A DNA stretch of 64,000 bases from Bacillus mycoides (GTDB lineage: Bacteria; Bacillota; Bacilli; Bacillales; Bacillaceae_G): the NCBI RefSeq assembly GCF_001757995.1, contig NZ_LXLV01000019.1, forward strand, positions 1 through 64,000. Direction: 5' to 3'. Below, piece by piece: positions 1-8,406 of the stretch. The notes under the pieces are model-generated. The model saw only the letters and a list, made by a program, of their open reading frames with translations. It was not told where the DNA came from and searched no databases. Numbering within the stretch: position 1 is the stretch's first letter; each line of letters begins with the position of its first letter. A program made the position numbers and the translations under genes.

Positions 1-156
1 TGAAGAGTATATTTATTTTTATAACTATAAACGGTTCCAAAAACGACTCAACCACCGAGCTCCGATAGAATATCGAATCTCGATGGCTGCTTAGTCTTTT
101 TAATATTGTCTACTTGACAGGGATAAGACCACATGAGTGTCTTTTCTGATAGTTTT

Positions 157-264
157 TTAGCAGAAGCAAGCAGCTCCAACGATGATTAATAAAATAAACA
201 ATACAACTAATAAAGCAAATCCTCCAGTGAAGCCACAGACGCCACAACTACCACCAAAGCCCAT
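157..264 (-). CDS. YjcZ-type small sporulation protein (35 aa)
   Basis: A 35-residue peptide with a Gly/Cys-rich start (MGFGGSCG) followed by one hydrophobic segment (FALLVVLFILLIIVG) and a Cys-containing tail. This is the layout of the YjcZ/YtzM small sporulation-associated membrane peptides of bacilli. The ribosome site is excellent: TAAAGGAGGAACTGTT directly precedes the ATG at 264. The gene stands alone and is shorter than most ORF-finder cut-offs. Its exact role is unknown; membership of the family is read from composition and pattern only. Confidence 0.8.
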   Translation of the reverse strand: MGFGGSCGVCGFTGGFALLVVLFILLIIVGAACFC

Positions 265-365
265 AACAGTTCCTCCTTTAGATAGGGGGGGGAAAACAAT
301 GGTTCACTCATGTGTTTTAACGGATTCAATTTACTTTATGCATTTATGAATGGAGCAGGTCCTTT

Positions 366-400
366 TGAAAATAAAGAAAAGACACCTTATAAGGTGTCTT
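366..400 (-). terminator. Rho-independent terminator of the minus-strand lipoprotein gene
   Basis: A perfect 22-nt palindrome (AAGACACCTTA/TAAGGTGTCTT, 379-400). On the minus strand it is followed by a T-rich stretch (TTTTCTTTATTTTC). It lies downstream of the lipoprotein gene that ends at 530. Confidence 0.6.
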
Positions 401-529
401 CCTTCGATTTGAAACATTTTAAGTTTAATAATATACGGTCTCGCCACTGACCTATTAGGCTGAAATTTTATAGTGTTTCTGAACAAAATTTTGTGCTAAT
501 TTTGAATCCTTAAGTTGATGGGGATCCTT

Positions 530-1000
530 TTACGTTTTATCATTTTTAAAAAAATCCTTCATTATCTTAGCGCCTTCAATGTTCAATGTCACAGCTTCTA
601 CTTTATCTTTCTTCTCATCTTTAGCGATCGTAATTTGCTCCTTATTATCAACCCAAACAAGAAATTCTTCTTTTGAGTCATCTTTATAGGAAACGGTTAT
701 AGTAGAATGCGCAGATTGTTTCTTTTTTTGATCTAGTGTGATTGTTTTCGGTGTTCCGTTTTGGACTGCTGAAGCGATTGATTGTATCATTTCCTCGTTA
801 TCTGTTTGAGATTTGGAACTAGTATTACTTGTTGTTCTAAGCATCTCAATGTTGGTAATGTCTGCAGAGTTTAATTGAATGGCATTTTTCGTGTTTTCCT
901 GCTTAGTTTTTGGAGTATTATTTGTAGTAGAAGTGCTTGTACAACCTATTAAAGTGAAAGATAGAACACTTAGAGCACATATGTAAGTGATTTTTTTCAT
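530..1000 (-). CDS. putative lipoprotein, 156 aa
   Basis: The N-terminus is a lipoprotein signal peptide: basic start, hydrophobic core, and lipobox LIGC with the lipidated Cys near residue 20. A Thr/Ser/Asn-rich linker follows. The mature domain (about residues 45-155) is small, polar and Lys/Asp-rich, and I do not recognise it. It is therefore predicted to be anchored to the outer face of the membrane. The start at 1000 is supported by GAGGAGGGG upstream. It is monocistronic, and a terminator hairpin sits at 379-400. No function is assigned. Confidence 0.75.
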   Translation of the reverse strand: MKKITYICALSVLSFTLIGCTSTSTTNNTPKTKQENTKNAIQLNSADITNIEMLRTTSNTSSKSQTDNEEMIQSIASAVQNGTPKTITLDQKKKQSAHSTITVSYKDDSKEEFLVWVDNKEQITIAKDEKKDKVEAVTLNIEGAKIMKDFFKNDKT

Positions 1001-1204
1001 TTTATCCCCTCCTCTAGTTTAATTATAACAATTTTCTGTTAATTTAGGTAGTTATTGTAAGGAAAAGGTAGAATAATATTTCACTCTTACAAAATTGTCA
1101 CATTCATGTAAGGTAATTCAATAGATTAGATACTTTTTCCATGTCATAATAAAGACATAAGGAAGCTAATCAAAAAACTATAAGTTATTAGGAGAGTGTC
1201 AGTC

Positions 1205-1516
1205 ATGATTGTAACAACAACGTCTGGAATCCAAGGTAAAGAAATTATTGAGTATATTGATATTGTAAATGGTGAAGCTATTATGGGTGCAAATATTGTT
1301 CGTGATTTATTTGCTTCAGTTCGTGATGTTGTCGGTGGCCGTGCTGGTTCTTATGAAAGCAAGCTAAAAGAAGCTCGTGATATCGCGATGGATGAAATGA
1401 AAGAACTTGCAAAACAAAAAGGTGCTAACGCTATCGTTGGTATTGACGTAGATTATGAAGTTGTTCGTGATGGAATGTTAATGGTTGCTGTAAGTGGTAC
1501 AGCTGTACGTATATAA
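1205..1516 (+). CDS. YbjQ/UPF0145-type heavy-metal-binding-domain protein, 103 aa
   Basis: A compact protein of about 103 aa matching the YbjQ/UPF0145 family by length and by its landmarks: an N-terminal strand ([12 protein letters not shown]), a central Gly-rich segment ([12 protein letters not shown]), and the conserved C-terminal motif around [13 protein letters not shown]. The family forms small homo-oligomers and is often labelled heavy-metal binding, but a biochemical role is not established. The frame is open from GTG 1196, which is only 1 nt from the AGGAG. ATG 1205 has a normal 10-nt spacing and is preferred. A strong terminator follows. Confidence 0.85.
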   Translation: MIVTTTSGIQGKEIIEYIDIVNGEAIMGANIVRDLFASVRDVVGGRAGSYESKLKEARDIAMDEMKELAKQKGANAIVGIDVDYEVVRDGMLMVAVSGTAVRI

Positions 1517-1537
1517 TTAAATAAAAAAACAGGCTCA

Positions 1538-1571
1538 CCCCTCGAAGCTTATGCTTTGAGGGGATTCTTTT
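1538..1571 (+). terminator. Terminator after the YbjQ-family gene
   Basis: A GC-rich stem (CCCCTCgAAGC / GCTTtGAGGGG, 1538-1563) followed by ATTCTTTT, 22 nt after the stop codon. Confidence 0.8.
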
Positions 1572-1607
1572 GTCTTCGCTTATTCTGCAAGTGCGTTTGT
1601 TTTTGGA

Positions 1608-1913
1608 TTATGAATAATTGTTTCCTGTCTTGCTATAAATTTCATAAGCAAAAAATCCAAATAAATAGCCTATTCCAGCCCCTAAACTAACTGTAAACAT
1701 TAAAAAGTCCGGGGAAAATATGCCGACAATTAACCCGATAGAAAAACCAAAAAGCATTCCCATTGGTATTAAACTATCTAATAACTGTTGAGCGCCTTTT
1801 GAGTGCTTCTTACCTAGGGTTCCTTGATTATATTTATGTTTCATTCTATCAATTACATATAATACGATTCCTCCGACTATTACAACAGGCGCAATTACCG
1901 TAATTAACCACAT
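1608..1913 (-). CDS. small integral membrane protein, 101 aa
   Basis: Predicted membrane protein with one N-terminal hydrophobic segment (about residues 3-21), a basic loop (RMKHKYNQGTLGKKHSKG) and two closely spaced hydrophobic segments towards the C-terminus. The frame opens at a GTG at 1931, but the ribosome site AAAGGAG lies inside that extension. The ATG at 1913 is 8 nt behind it and is the probable start. No family recognised. Confidence 0.7.
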   Translation of the reverse strand: MWLITVIAPVVIVGGIVLYVIDRMKHKYNQGTLGKKHSKGAQQLLDSLIPMGMLFGFSIGLIVGIFSPDFLMFTVSLGAGIGYLFGFFAYEIYSKTGNNYS

Positions 1914-2030
1914 GTTAGAATCTCCTTTCACCTTTCAAAAGAATTATACCAGATAATTACAAATGGGTACTCCTAAACGTACCATCTAGTCTATTTAAAA
2001 GGTCAATCAAAAAGACTTCTTCAATTGTAG

Positions 2031-3023
2031 TTAATAACTCGTCAAAAACACTTTCCCTTTCGTTTTTTCAGCAGACTGCACAACATCAACCGCTGTTTTC
2101 ACATCCGCTAAGTCATACGTAGAATGTACCGTCATAAAACGTAATTGTTTATTTTCTACTAAGCGAATTAGATGACGAAACGTTTCTTGCCATTTATACG
2201 ATGACACGTCTGTATTCCAATGTCGTAAATGAAATATGTTAGCGTGCACTTTTGCTTTCGTGACAATCTCTGCCCAGTTAACTTGTACACCTGATAGAAG
2301 ACCAATCGTTAAAAAGTGCCCGTTTGGACGTAAGGAAAAAGCTAATTCATTTCCATCCGGTCCCCCGATAGAATCAATCGCAGCATCTGCACCGATCCCG
2401 TTTGTTAATTCCATAACGGTTTCATAAAGCGGGGCAGTAGAAGTATCGATTACATATTCGGCACCAAGGCGCAGTAACTCTTCTGTATGCTTATTATTTC
2501 TTGTAACGGCAATTAATCGGAAGTTTAAAATTTGTGATAACTGTGCAAATAGATGGCCAATAGCGGATCCACAAGCATTTACTAATAAAATGTCATTTTG
2601 TTTTAAGTTTAGAGTTTCTGTGCATGTGACCCACGCCGTCAGGGGATTAATGTACATTTGTGCCGCTGTGAAATCATCAATGGAGTCGGGAATAGGGACC
2701 ACAAAGTCAGCTGCTGTTTTCACATATTCTTGCCAAGTACCTTCTCCGCGTAAAGGTAAAACACGTTTACCGATAAGGTCTCTAGAAACATCTGCACCTA
2801 CATTTTCTACAATACCAACACCTTCATAACCAGGTATGTTAGGTAAAGGGATTCTATGTGCATAAGCTCCGGTTACTGGAATTAAGTCAGATGGATTGAT
2901 CGGTCTAACTAGCATACGAACTAAAACTTCATTATCTTTTAATAGTTCTATATTTTTATATTCAACTTGTAATACATTTTTTGGGTTACCAAACTCATGA
3001 AATTGAATGTATTTACCGTGCAA
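2031..3023 (-). CDS. medium-chain dehydrogenase/reductase (zinc-type ADH / enoyl reductase-like)
   Basis: A 330-residue MDR-superfamily oxidoreductase. The N-terminal GroES-like half carries NPSDLIPVTG and the family hinge PGYEGVGIVENVG. The Rossmann half carries a diverged glycine motif (VNACGSAIGHLFAQL), followed by the usual AVTRNN strand that selects NADP(H), and GADAAIDSIGGPDG. The catalytic Cys/His zinc ligands of true alcohol dehydrogenases are not evident. It looks closest to the 2-enoyl thioester reductase/quinone oxidoreductase branch, which reduces C=C bonds with NADPH. Substrate unknown. Monocistronic. Confidence 0.85.
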   Translation of the reverse strand: MHGKYIQFHEFGNPKNVLQVEYKNIELLKDNEVLVRMLVRPINPSDLIPVTGAYAHRIPLPNIPGYEGVGIVENVGADVSRDLIGKRVLPLRGEGTWQEYVKTAADFVVPIPDSIDDFTAAQMYINPLTAWVTCTETLNLKQNDILLVNACGSAIGHLFAQLSQILNFRLIAVTRNNKHTEELLRLGAEYVIDTSTAPLYETVMELTNGIGADAAIDSIGGPDGNELAFSLRPNGHFLTIGLLSGVQVNWAEIVTKAKVHANIFHLRHWNTDVSSYKWQETFRHLIRLVENKQLRFMTVHSTYDLADVKTAVDVVQSAEKTKGKVFLTSY

Positions 3024-3238
3024 AATAATTGTTCCCCCTTAGTATGATTGGGTTAATTATAGCATTTTCAGTTTAAATGATTATTTCATTAGCACTAATA
3101 AAAGGGAACAGAAAGTCGTCGTTTATACTTTGAGGAGATTTTGATTGTGCAAACTTTTAAAATATACATTAATTATGTAGCATTGTATGGATTGTAGAAT
3201 CGATTTTTTGAACAAGCTATTAGGTATATAGTAATATA

Positions 3239-3268
3239 AAAAAAGACGCCCTTGTGAGCGTCTTTTTC
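3239..3268. terminator. Bidirectional terminator hairpin without an adjacent recognised gene
   Basis: Symmetric stem AAAAAGACGC/GCGTCTTTTT (3240-3249 / 3258-3267), A-tracted on one side and T-tracted on the other. It lies in the gene-poor stretch 3024-3602. The only frames there are low-quality shadows. Confidence 0.55.
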
Positions 3269-3336
3269 CAACTTGAGATAGATGTATCATTATTGTTCTG
3301 CTAGGGTACATAATTCTCGTTTGAAGTTTTCTCACT

Positions 3337-3397
3337 TTCTCACACAAATGATCTGTGTATCAATTTGTTTTTGATGTACAGATCATTTGTGTGAGAA
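3337..3397. repeat. Long near-perfect inverted repeat (20-bp arms)
   Basis: Arms 3337-3356 and 3378-3397 are exact 20-bp inverted copies. If transcribed, the intervening 21 nt continue the stem through two G-U pairs and a further 5 bp, leaving a loop of about 7 nt. No T-tract follows on either side, so it is not a typical terminator. It is part of the otherwise gene-free 3024-3602 interval. Confidence 0.7.
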
Positions 3398-3482
3398 TTC
3401 TTATAGATAATTGCTGAATAATAATCTTACATAAACATCAATGCATTTTGATATACAATAATTCATATTTGTATTTGGTAAT

Positions 3483-3556
3483 GAGGATGAAGAGGAATAA
3501 GTGACTTATCCCGCTATTTGTGGGAGTCGGGCTGTATGTAAAAGCCTTCACTTTAT
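3483..3556 (+). repeat. bcr1-like interspersed repeat, copy A
   Basis: Contains GATGA...TTATCCCGCTATTTGTGGG... and ends in TTCACTTTAT. The same block recurs at 55711-55790 in this window. The sequence matches my memory of the B. cereus-group interspersed element bcr1, which ends beside TTTAT. This copy is shortened in its middle part. It lies about 45 bp upstream of the histidine kinase gene. Confidence 0.6.
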
Positions 3557-3602
3557 CAAAATGTAAGTTGCATCTTGTATAATGTAATGGTGGAGGTCAG
3601 AT

Positions 3603-4820
3603 ATGAAAAAAATAAGTTTAAATATAGATTTGGATACAAATGTATTGGAAGTGGTATTTATTCCAAGAAGGTTTATTATTTTATGGATTACACTCGTATA
3701 TATAGCTTCAATACTTTTAGAATTTCGTAATAATATTTTCTCTATGGATAGTTTTTTCTTTACAATAGTCATTGCTATTCATACTATTTTTCATTGGTAT
3801 GCGAGTTCATTAAAAAATAGGCAATTGTTGTACTTCTTTTTTGTACAACTTTTCATTGTGTTTTTGGCTGCATTTATTGCAACAAATGCTTCGATAGCGA
3901 TTTTTGTTGGATTAACTCCTATTTTAATCGCCCAAAGCTTATATGTTTATAACAATATATTTAAAGTAATGGCAGTTTTTACTCTTATGTATGCAATATT
4001 TTGTGCTGCAATTAGTATCAATTATGGTGTGAATAAATTAGCTATTCTTATCTCTATGTTTCTTTTAGTGTTAGCAATTATTATTCCTTTTTCTTATATT
4101 AATAAGCAGCAATTTGATGCACGTAATCGTATACAGAGCTATATTCAAGAGTTAGAGTCTGCATATATGAGAGTGGAAGAATTGACATTAGCTAATGAAA
4201 GGCAGCGTATGGCAAGAGATTTACATGATACGTTAGCGCAAGGTTTAGCAAGCTTAATTATGCAATTGGAAGCGATAGATGCTCATATGCAAAAAGGGAA
4301 TACAGGACGATCTCAAGAGATTATGAAACAAACTATGGTAAGAGCGAGACAAACTTTACATGATGCAAGGTTGGTTATTGATGATTTGCGTCATACTACC
4401 AATTCATTTAATGAAGCAGTAGAGGAAGAGGTCCAACGTTTTTCTGAGGCTACGTCTATACATGTGAGATTTACTATTCAAAGCCCTCCACATATTTCAA
4501 GCTTAGTAAAGGAGCACTGTTTATATGTAATTAGTGAATGTTTAACGAATATCGCAAAACATTCACAGGCAACAGATGTAAATTTAAAAGTTGAATATAT
4601 CGATGACCTTGAAAAGCTTACTATTGAAGTTGAGGATAATGGAATTGGTTTTGACACTGGATATATCGGTAAGAATCCTGGACACTATGGTTTAATTGGC
4701 TTAAATGAGCGTGTTCGATTGATTAAGGGAGAAATACATATATTGAGTGAAAAGATGAAAGGTACGAAAGTGTATATTCAAGTGCCTATAAATAAAGAAG
4801 GAGATAGCCATGAAGCATAA
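3603..4820 (+). CDS. membrane sensor histidine kinase (NarL/DesK type), 405 aa
   Basis: The N-terminal ~165 residues form about six hydrophobic membrane segments with no large extracellular loop. A HisKA_3 dimerisation domain follows, with the H-box ERQRMARDLHDT (phospho-His 208), then a HATPase_c domain with N box (HCLYVISECLTNIAKH), G1 (VEDNGIGFD) and G2 (GHYGLIGLNERV). It therefore autophosphorylates and passes phosphate to the response regulator, whose start overlaps its end by 11 bp. The signal is probably sensed within the membrane, as in LiaS/DesK-like kinases. GGTGGAGG precedes the ATG. The target genes are not evident; no transporter is adjacent. Confidence 0.92.
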   Translation: MKKISLNIDLDTNVLEVVFIPRRFIILWITLVYIASILLEFRNNIFSMDSFFFTIVIAIHTIFHWYASSLKNRQLLYFFFVQLFIVFLAAFIATNASIAIFVGLTPILIAQSLYVYNNIFKVMAVFTLMYAIFCAAISINYGVNKLAILISMFLLVLAIIIPFSYINKQQFDARNRIQSYIQELESAYMRVEELTLANERQRMARDLHDTLAQGLASLIMQLEAIDAHMQKGNTGRSQEIMKQTMVRARQTLHDARLVIDDLRHTTNSFNEAVEEEVQRFSEATSIHVRFTIQSPPHISSLVKEHCLYVISECLTNIAKHSQATDVNLKVEYIDDLEKLTIEVEDNGIGFDTGYIGKNPGHYGLIGLNERVRLIKGEIHILSEKMKGTKVYIQVPINKEGDSHEA

Positions 4821-5454
4821 CGTATTAATTGTAGATGACCATTTCGTTGTAAGAGAAGGTCTGAAATTAATAATAGAAACGAGTGATTTATTTCAAATTA
4901 TAGGTGAGGCTGCAAACGGAGAAGAAGCCCTTTCTTTCATAGAAAAAAAGAAACCTGATGTCATTTTAATGGATTTAAATATGCCTAAAATGAGTGGTTT
5001 AGAAACAATTGAGGCTTTAAATAAAAAACAAAATCATACGCCGATTATTATATTAACTACTTATAACGAAGATGAATTAATGTTAAAGGGAATTGAGTTA
5101 GGAGCAAAAGGATATTTGCTAAAAGATACGGATCGTGAGAATTTGTTTCGAACGTTGGAAGCGGCTATTCGAGGTGAGATTTTACTACAACCAAATATTA
5201 TGGAAAAGATAGTGAAGTATAAAAGGAAAGAAGTACATGCTGATAAGGGTGAAGAAAATAACTTAACAGATAAAGAATTGTTTGTGCTGAAAGCTATTGC
5301 GCGCGGATATAAGAATAAAGAAATTGCATTTGATATGGGGATAGCTGAGCGAACGGTAAAAGCGCATTTAACAAATATATACAATAAACTAGGTGTTAAT
5401 TCACGGTCAGAAGCGGTAGCTGTATCTATTGAAAGGAAGTTAATTCATTTTTAA
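4810..5454 (+). CDS. NarL/LuxR-family response regulator, 214 aa
   Basis: Receiver domain at residues 1-~120, with acidic pair D9/D10, phospho-acceptor D55 (VILMDLNMPK), conserved Thr (IILTTY) and Lys (GYLLKD). The C-terminal LuxR-type helix-turn-helix (LTDKELFVLKAIARGYKNKE ... ERTVKAHLTNIY) binds DNA. It forms one translationally coupled operon with the upstream kinase (11-bp overlap, own GGAGATAG site). A terminator follows at 5471. Targets unknown. Confidence 0.92.
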   Translation: MKHNVLIVDDHFVVREGLKLIIETSDLFQIIGEAANGEEALSFIEKKKPDVILMDLNMPKMSGLETIEALNKKQNHTPIIILTTYNEDELMLKGIELGAKGYLLKDTDRENLFRTLEAAIRGEILLQPNIMEKIVKYKRKEVHADKGEENNLTDKELFVLKAIARGYKNKEIAFDMGIAERTVKAHLTNIYNKLGVNSRSEAVAVSIERKLIHF

Positions 5455-5470
5455 AACATTATATATGCCC

Positions 5471-5511
5471 AATCGTACATTATAGGCTTGCCCTTTTGTA
5501 CGATTTTTTTA
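5471..5511 (+). terminator. Terminator of the two-component operon
   Basis: Stem AATCGTACA/TGTACGATT (5471-5479 / 5497-5505) followed by a T7 run. Confidence 0.8.
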
Positions 5512-5656
5512 TTTCTTCCTTATGTTATGCTTCAGAAAGTATGAGAGATTTAAGAACAGTACAATTACAGACGTTTTCTTTTATCCCAACATAGAACGTA
5601 TTGCTGTAAATTCATTCAAAGATTGCAGTTGATAAGAAATGGGGGAGTTAACACAG

Positions 5657-6055
5657 ATGTTTCTACCTTTTACTACATTTTATAGGTTTAGTTGGCTGGG
5701 GAGTTTTGCTTTCTCTTCAGAAAAGGTTAGCAGGAATAGAGCGCTTTCGAGGACCGAAGAACTAAATGCTAATTTGTATGAAAAGAAATGTATAGATTCA
5801 GTTAGTAATATTTATGAGAAAATAACGATAGATTTTGTGAAATATGGTGATAATTATGTATCGGGCCATGCGGAACCTTATGCAACAATTGTCATAACGA
5901 GCGGTGATATGCTTGTTGGAAGTGGACGGGTTAATGAGTATGGAGAATTTAAAATATATACGAATAATCATCTGGAAGAGTATTTGATAATAAAGGTTCA
6001 GTTGATATTAGGTGGTTTTTATCAAGATAGTATAATAGTAAAGGTAGATTGTTAA
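5657..6055 (+). CDS. small protein with a bacterial Ig-like (adhesin-type) domain, 132 aa
   Basis: The C-terminal ~85 residues read like one bacterial Ig-like repeat: the strand pattern VSGHAEPYATIVITSGD...GSGRVNEYGEFKIYT resembles the GxAEPGAxVxV / G-x-Y-F signatures of such domains in surface proteins. The first ~40 residues are hydrophobic/aromatic, then polar, and could be a degenerate signal peptide. An upstream ATG at 5639 is in frame, but GGGGGAG at 5641-5647 serves the ATG at 5657. It may be a truncated piece of a longer surface protein. Function unknown. Confidence 0.6.
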   Translation: MFLPFTTFYRFSWLGSFAFSSEKVSRNRALSRTEELNANLYEKKCIDSVSNIYEKITIDFVKYGDNYVSGHAEPYATIVITSGDMLVGSGRVNEYGEFKIYTNNHLEEYLIIKVQLILGGFYQDSIIVKVDC

Positions 6056-6084
6056 TTTATAAGGATTCCAGTTTTTATTTACTA

Positions 6085-6120
6085 AATAAAAGTAAAAGGA
6101 AGCAACAATTTGTTGCTTCC
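6085..6120 (-). terminator. Terminator of the DUF2639 gene
   Basis: 23-nt palindrome GGAAGCAACAA/TTGTTGCTTCC (6098-6120), followed on the minus strand by TTTTACTTTTATTT. It could also slow plus-strand read-through from the Ig-like gene. Confidence 0.65.
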
Positions 6121-6128
6121 TACATCTA

Positions 6129-6269
6129 TTAAGCCGAAGCTTTCTTCATTCTCTCAAGTAAGCTAGATAAAATATGCGTACGATAAGATTCTAGTTTTTT
6201 ACCTTCGTAAGTACGAATACCTAATTTTTTAAGTTCTTTTACATACCAACCTTTGCTTCCGAAATACAT
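6129..6269 (-). CDS. yflJ: YflJ-type DUF2639 small protein, 46 aa
   Basis: A 46-residue basic peptide starting MYFGSKGWYVKELKKLGI and ending in an Ala/Ser tail, which is the DUF2639/YflJ pattern (a short Gly-Trp-Tyr-Val-Lys-Glu-Leu start followed by a helix). The start at 6269 is 8 nt after AAGGGGAGCG. Members are small bacillus-specific proteins of unknown function, sometimes linked to sporulation. The family call is from memory of the motif; the gene is too short for standard ORF lists. Confidence 0.7.
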   Translation of the reverse strand: MYFGSKGWYVKELKKLGIRTYEGKKLESYRTHILSSLLERMKKASA

Positions 6270-6421
6270 GTGATCGCTCCCCTTCAACTTTTTTTATTTG
6301 TCCTGATTGTACTTGGAGGTACGGGTAATATAATGAAGGAAATGAATTTCGCGCGAAAATGGTTAACTTTGTTGCAAAAGACATATATACTAAGGGTAGT
6401 ATATAACGAGGTGGGCAAGAC

Positions 6422-6784
6422 GTGATTATAGAGAAGCACGAAATTCAAATTGACCAAATTACGAGCGGTAAAGTGAATATCTTTACTTTCTATAGAAATA
6501 GAAAGCAAGTTGACGATTACTTTTTACAATTGCAAGAACCATCGCTTACAGCAAACTACTTCTTCCATTTTCATTTTGATGCAGAGAGTTTGCATCTTTT
6601 GCAGAAAGAGTTTCCGAGCGTATATCCGTACGACCGTAGTGAAACGATTCACGACTGGACAGAAAAGATGAAAGCGGAATTGCAACATCAGATCCAAACA
6701 GGAAAATGGAATAAGCGCGTACGTATCGGTAATCGCATTCTAGATGTGGCGTTTACGTGGTGTGACGAAGATATAGTAGAGTGA
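6422..6784 (+). CDS. hypothetical cytosolic protein, 120 aa
   Basis: A soluble, charged protein of 120 aa rich in His, Tyr and Trp (YFFHFHFDAESLHLLQKEF...HDWTEKMKAELQHQI). No signal peptide or membrane segment. The start is a GTG at 6422, nine nt behind GAGGTG. It shares a convergent terminator with the yhzD-like gene. No family recognised. It sits just before the yhaO cluster and is probably a separate transcription unit. Confidence 0.65.
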   Translation: MIIEKHEIQIDQITSGKVNIFTFYRNRKQVDDYFLQLQEPSLTANYFFHFHFDAESLHLLQKEFPSVYPYDRSETIHDWTEKMKAELQHQIQTGKWNKRVRIGNRILDVAFTWCDEDIVE

Positions 6785-6812
6785 AAAAGAAGCGGATGAC
6801 GCTTCTTTTTTT
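6784..6812. terminator. Convergent bidirectional terminator
   Basis: Stem AAAAAGAAGCG / CGCTTCTTTTT (6784-6794 / 6800-6810), running directly from the stop codon of the plus gene into the stop codon of the minus gene. Confidence 0.8.
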
Positions 6813-6996
6813 AGCGCTGGAATAAAACGAGCTTACCTGCAGAAGATGTGCAGCGATGTGTTTTTTCGTACAATCCTTTTTCGTGTAAAATGGATTCACC
6901 TTTCGATTTCGCTTCTTTTTCAGTTGCCGCCTCGAATGATTCGTCTAATGCTTTTGAACCATCTTTTTCAAAGACTGTTAGAACGTATACTCCCAT
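6811..6996 (-). CDS. yhzD: YhzD-like small protein, 61 aa
   Basis: A 61-residue protein beginning MGVYVLTVFEKDG and ending HRCTSSAGKLVLFQR. Length, pattern and position beside the yhaO/yhaN/yhaM cluster fit the YhzD-like family of bacilli, which has no known function. The frame extends upstream to MEGIF, but the GGAGGGAA site is placed for the ATG at 6996. The gene-family call is from memory and moderately certain. Confidence 0.65.
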   Translation of the reverse strand: MGVYVLTVFEKDGSKALDESFEAATEKEAKSKGESILHEKGLYEKTHRCTSSAGKLVLFQR

Positions 6997-7164
6997 GAAA
7001 ATTCCCTCCAATAATTAAAATCAGAATCTTATAACTATTTTGTCACAAATCAATAGAATATGCAAAGAAATATGTGACATTGCGTGGTAAAATAAAGGGG
7101 CAGTTTTATGGACACTAGATTTACTATTCGTAGTAAAGTACGGAAAAGGAAAGGATCGTTATTT

Positions 7165-8406
7165 GTGAAACAAGTGAAGTTTATACATGCGGCTGATTTG
7201 CATTTGGATAGTCCGTTTAAAGGGATGGAAATGAATGTAGCACAGTCTGTTTGGGAGAGAATGAAGCAAAGTACGTTTGAATCGTTCGAACGTATTGTTG
7301 ATAAAGCGATTCAAGAGCGCGTTGATTTCGTATTACTAGCGGGGGATTTGTATGATGCGGAGACGAGAAGTTTGCGGGCGCAAGTGTTTGTGCGTGAGCA
7401 AATGAAGAGACTTTCGCAGTACGATATTCCCGTTTTTATTATTCACGGTAACCACGATCATTTAGGGGGAAGCTGGGCAGCAATTGAGTTTCCGGAAAAT
7501 GTTCATGTGTTTACGGAGCCTTATGTAGAAGAGAAGTCATTTTATAAAAATGGTGAGCTGTTAGCGTCTATTTATGGGTTTAGTTATTTGCAGCAAGCGG
7601 TAACGGATAATATGACAGCGCAGTATACGAAAATGAGTGATGCGCCTTTTCATATTGGAATGCTTCACGGAAGTGTGGAAGGGGATGCAGAGCATAATCG
7701 CTATGCACCGTTTCAAATTCGTGAGCTGAAGGAAAAGCAGTTTGATTATTGGGCTCTTGGCCATATACATAAACGTGAAATTTTATCAGAAGAGCCTTAC
7801 ATTGTTTATCCAGGTAATATACAAGGGCGTCATCGTAAGGAAACAGGGGAAAAGGGTGCGTGCCTTATTGAACTTACGAAACAAGGATCGCATTGTTCAT
7901 TTTTCCATACGGCGGATGTTGTATGGGATGAGATAGAAGTGAGTATCGATGGGCTTGAAACTGTTGATGATCTTATGACGATCGCGTCAAGTGCGATGAA
8001 TGAATGCCGAAGAGAAGAGGAAGGTACGCTTTTAACTGTCGTATTTACAGGGCAGGGGCCACTTTCTCCTTATTTGCATGAAGACAAGCGCGTGGAAGAG
8101 ATTTTTCATATTTTAGCTTCGGGAGAAGAGCGAAAAGACTTCGTATATGCGATGAAATGGAAAAATGAGACGGTTTCTTTTGCGGAAATCGAGCGTTTGA
8201 AAGAAGAAAATCATTTCGTCGGTAGTGTGCTAAAGGAGTTAGAAGCTTTCACAAATATGGACGGAGTGTTGCGCACCATTTGGACATCTCCTGTGGCGCG
8301 TAATAGTATTGAAGCTTTTACGGAAGATGAGAAGAAAGAGATTCAAAAGGAAGCAGAAAATATTATTTTAGAGCAATTATTCCAGCAAGAGAGGGATAAA
8401 AAATGA
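7165..8406 (+). CDS. yhaO: YhaO, SbcD/Mre11-like metallophosphoesterase nuclease
   Basis: Calcineurin-type metallophosphoesterase of the SbcD/Mre11 class. Metal-binding motifs are visible: HAADLHLDS (residues 8-16), LLAGDLYD (57-64), GNHDH (95-99), then GMLHGS and ALGHIHKRE. With YhaN it should form an SbcCD-like ATP-driven DNA nuclease complex. The frame is open from ATG 7108 (which also has an AAAGGGG). GTG 7165, 9 nt behind AAAGGA, gives the usual family length (413 aa) and N-terminus and leaves room for a leader behind TAAAAT at 7089. The start remains open between the two. The stop overlaps the start of yhaN by 4 bp. Confidence 0.9.
   Translation: MKQVKFIHAADLHLDSPFKGMEMNVAQSVWERMKQSTFESFERIVDKAIQERVDFVLLAGDLYDAETRSLRAQVFVREQMKRLSQYDIPVFIIHGNHDHLGGSWAAIEFPENVHVFTEPYVEEKSFYKNGELLASIYGFSYLQQAVTDNMTAQYTKMSDAPFHIGMLHGSVEGDAEHNRYAPFQIRELKEKQFDYWALGHIHKREILSEEPYIVYPGNIQGRHRKETGEKGACLIELTKQGSHCSFFHTADVVWDEIEVSIDGLETVDDLMTIASSAMNECRREEEGTLLTVVFTGQGPLSPYLHEDKRVEEIFHILASGEERKDFVYAMKWKNETVSFAEIERLKEENHFVGSVLKELEAFTNMDGVLRTIWTSPVARNSIEAFTEDEKKEIQKEAENIILEQLFQQERDKK

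Noticed and set aside
3123-3347. Minus-strand open frame of 74 codons
   Set aside because: No ribosome site, runs through a terminator hairpin, and composition is not coding-like.
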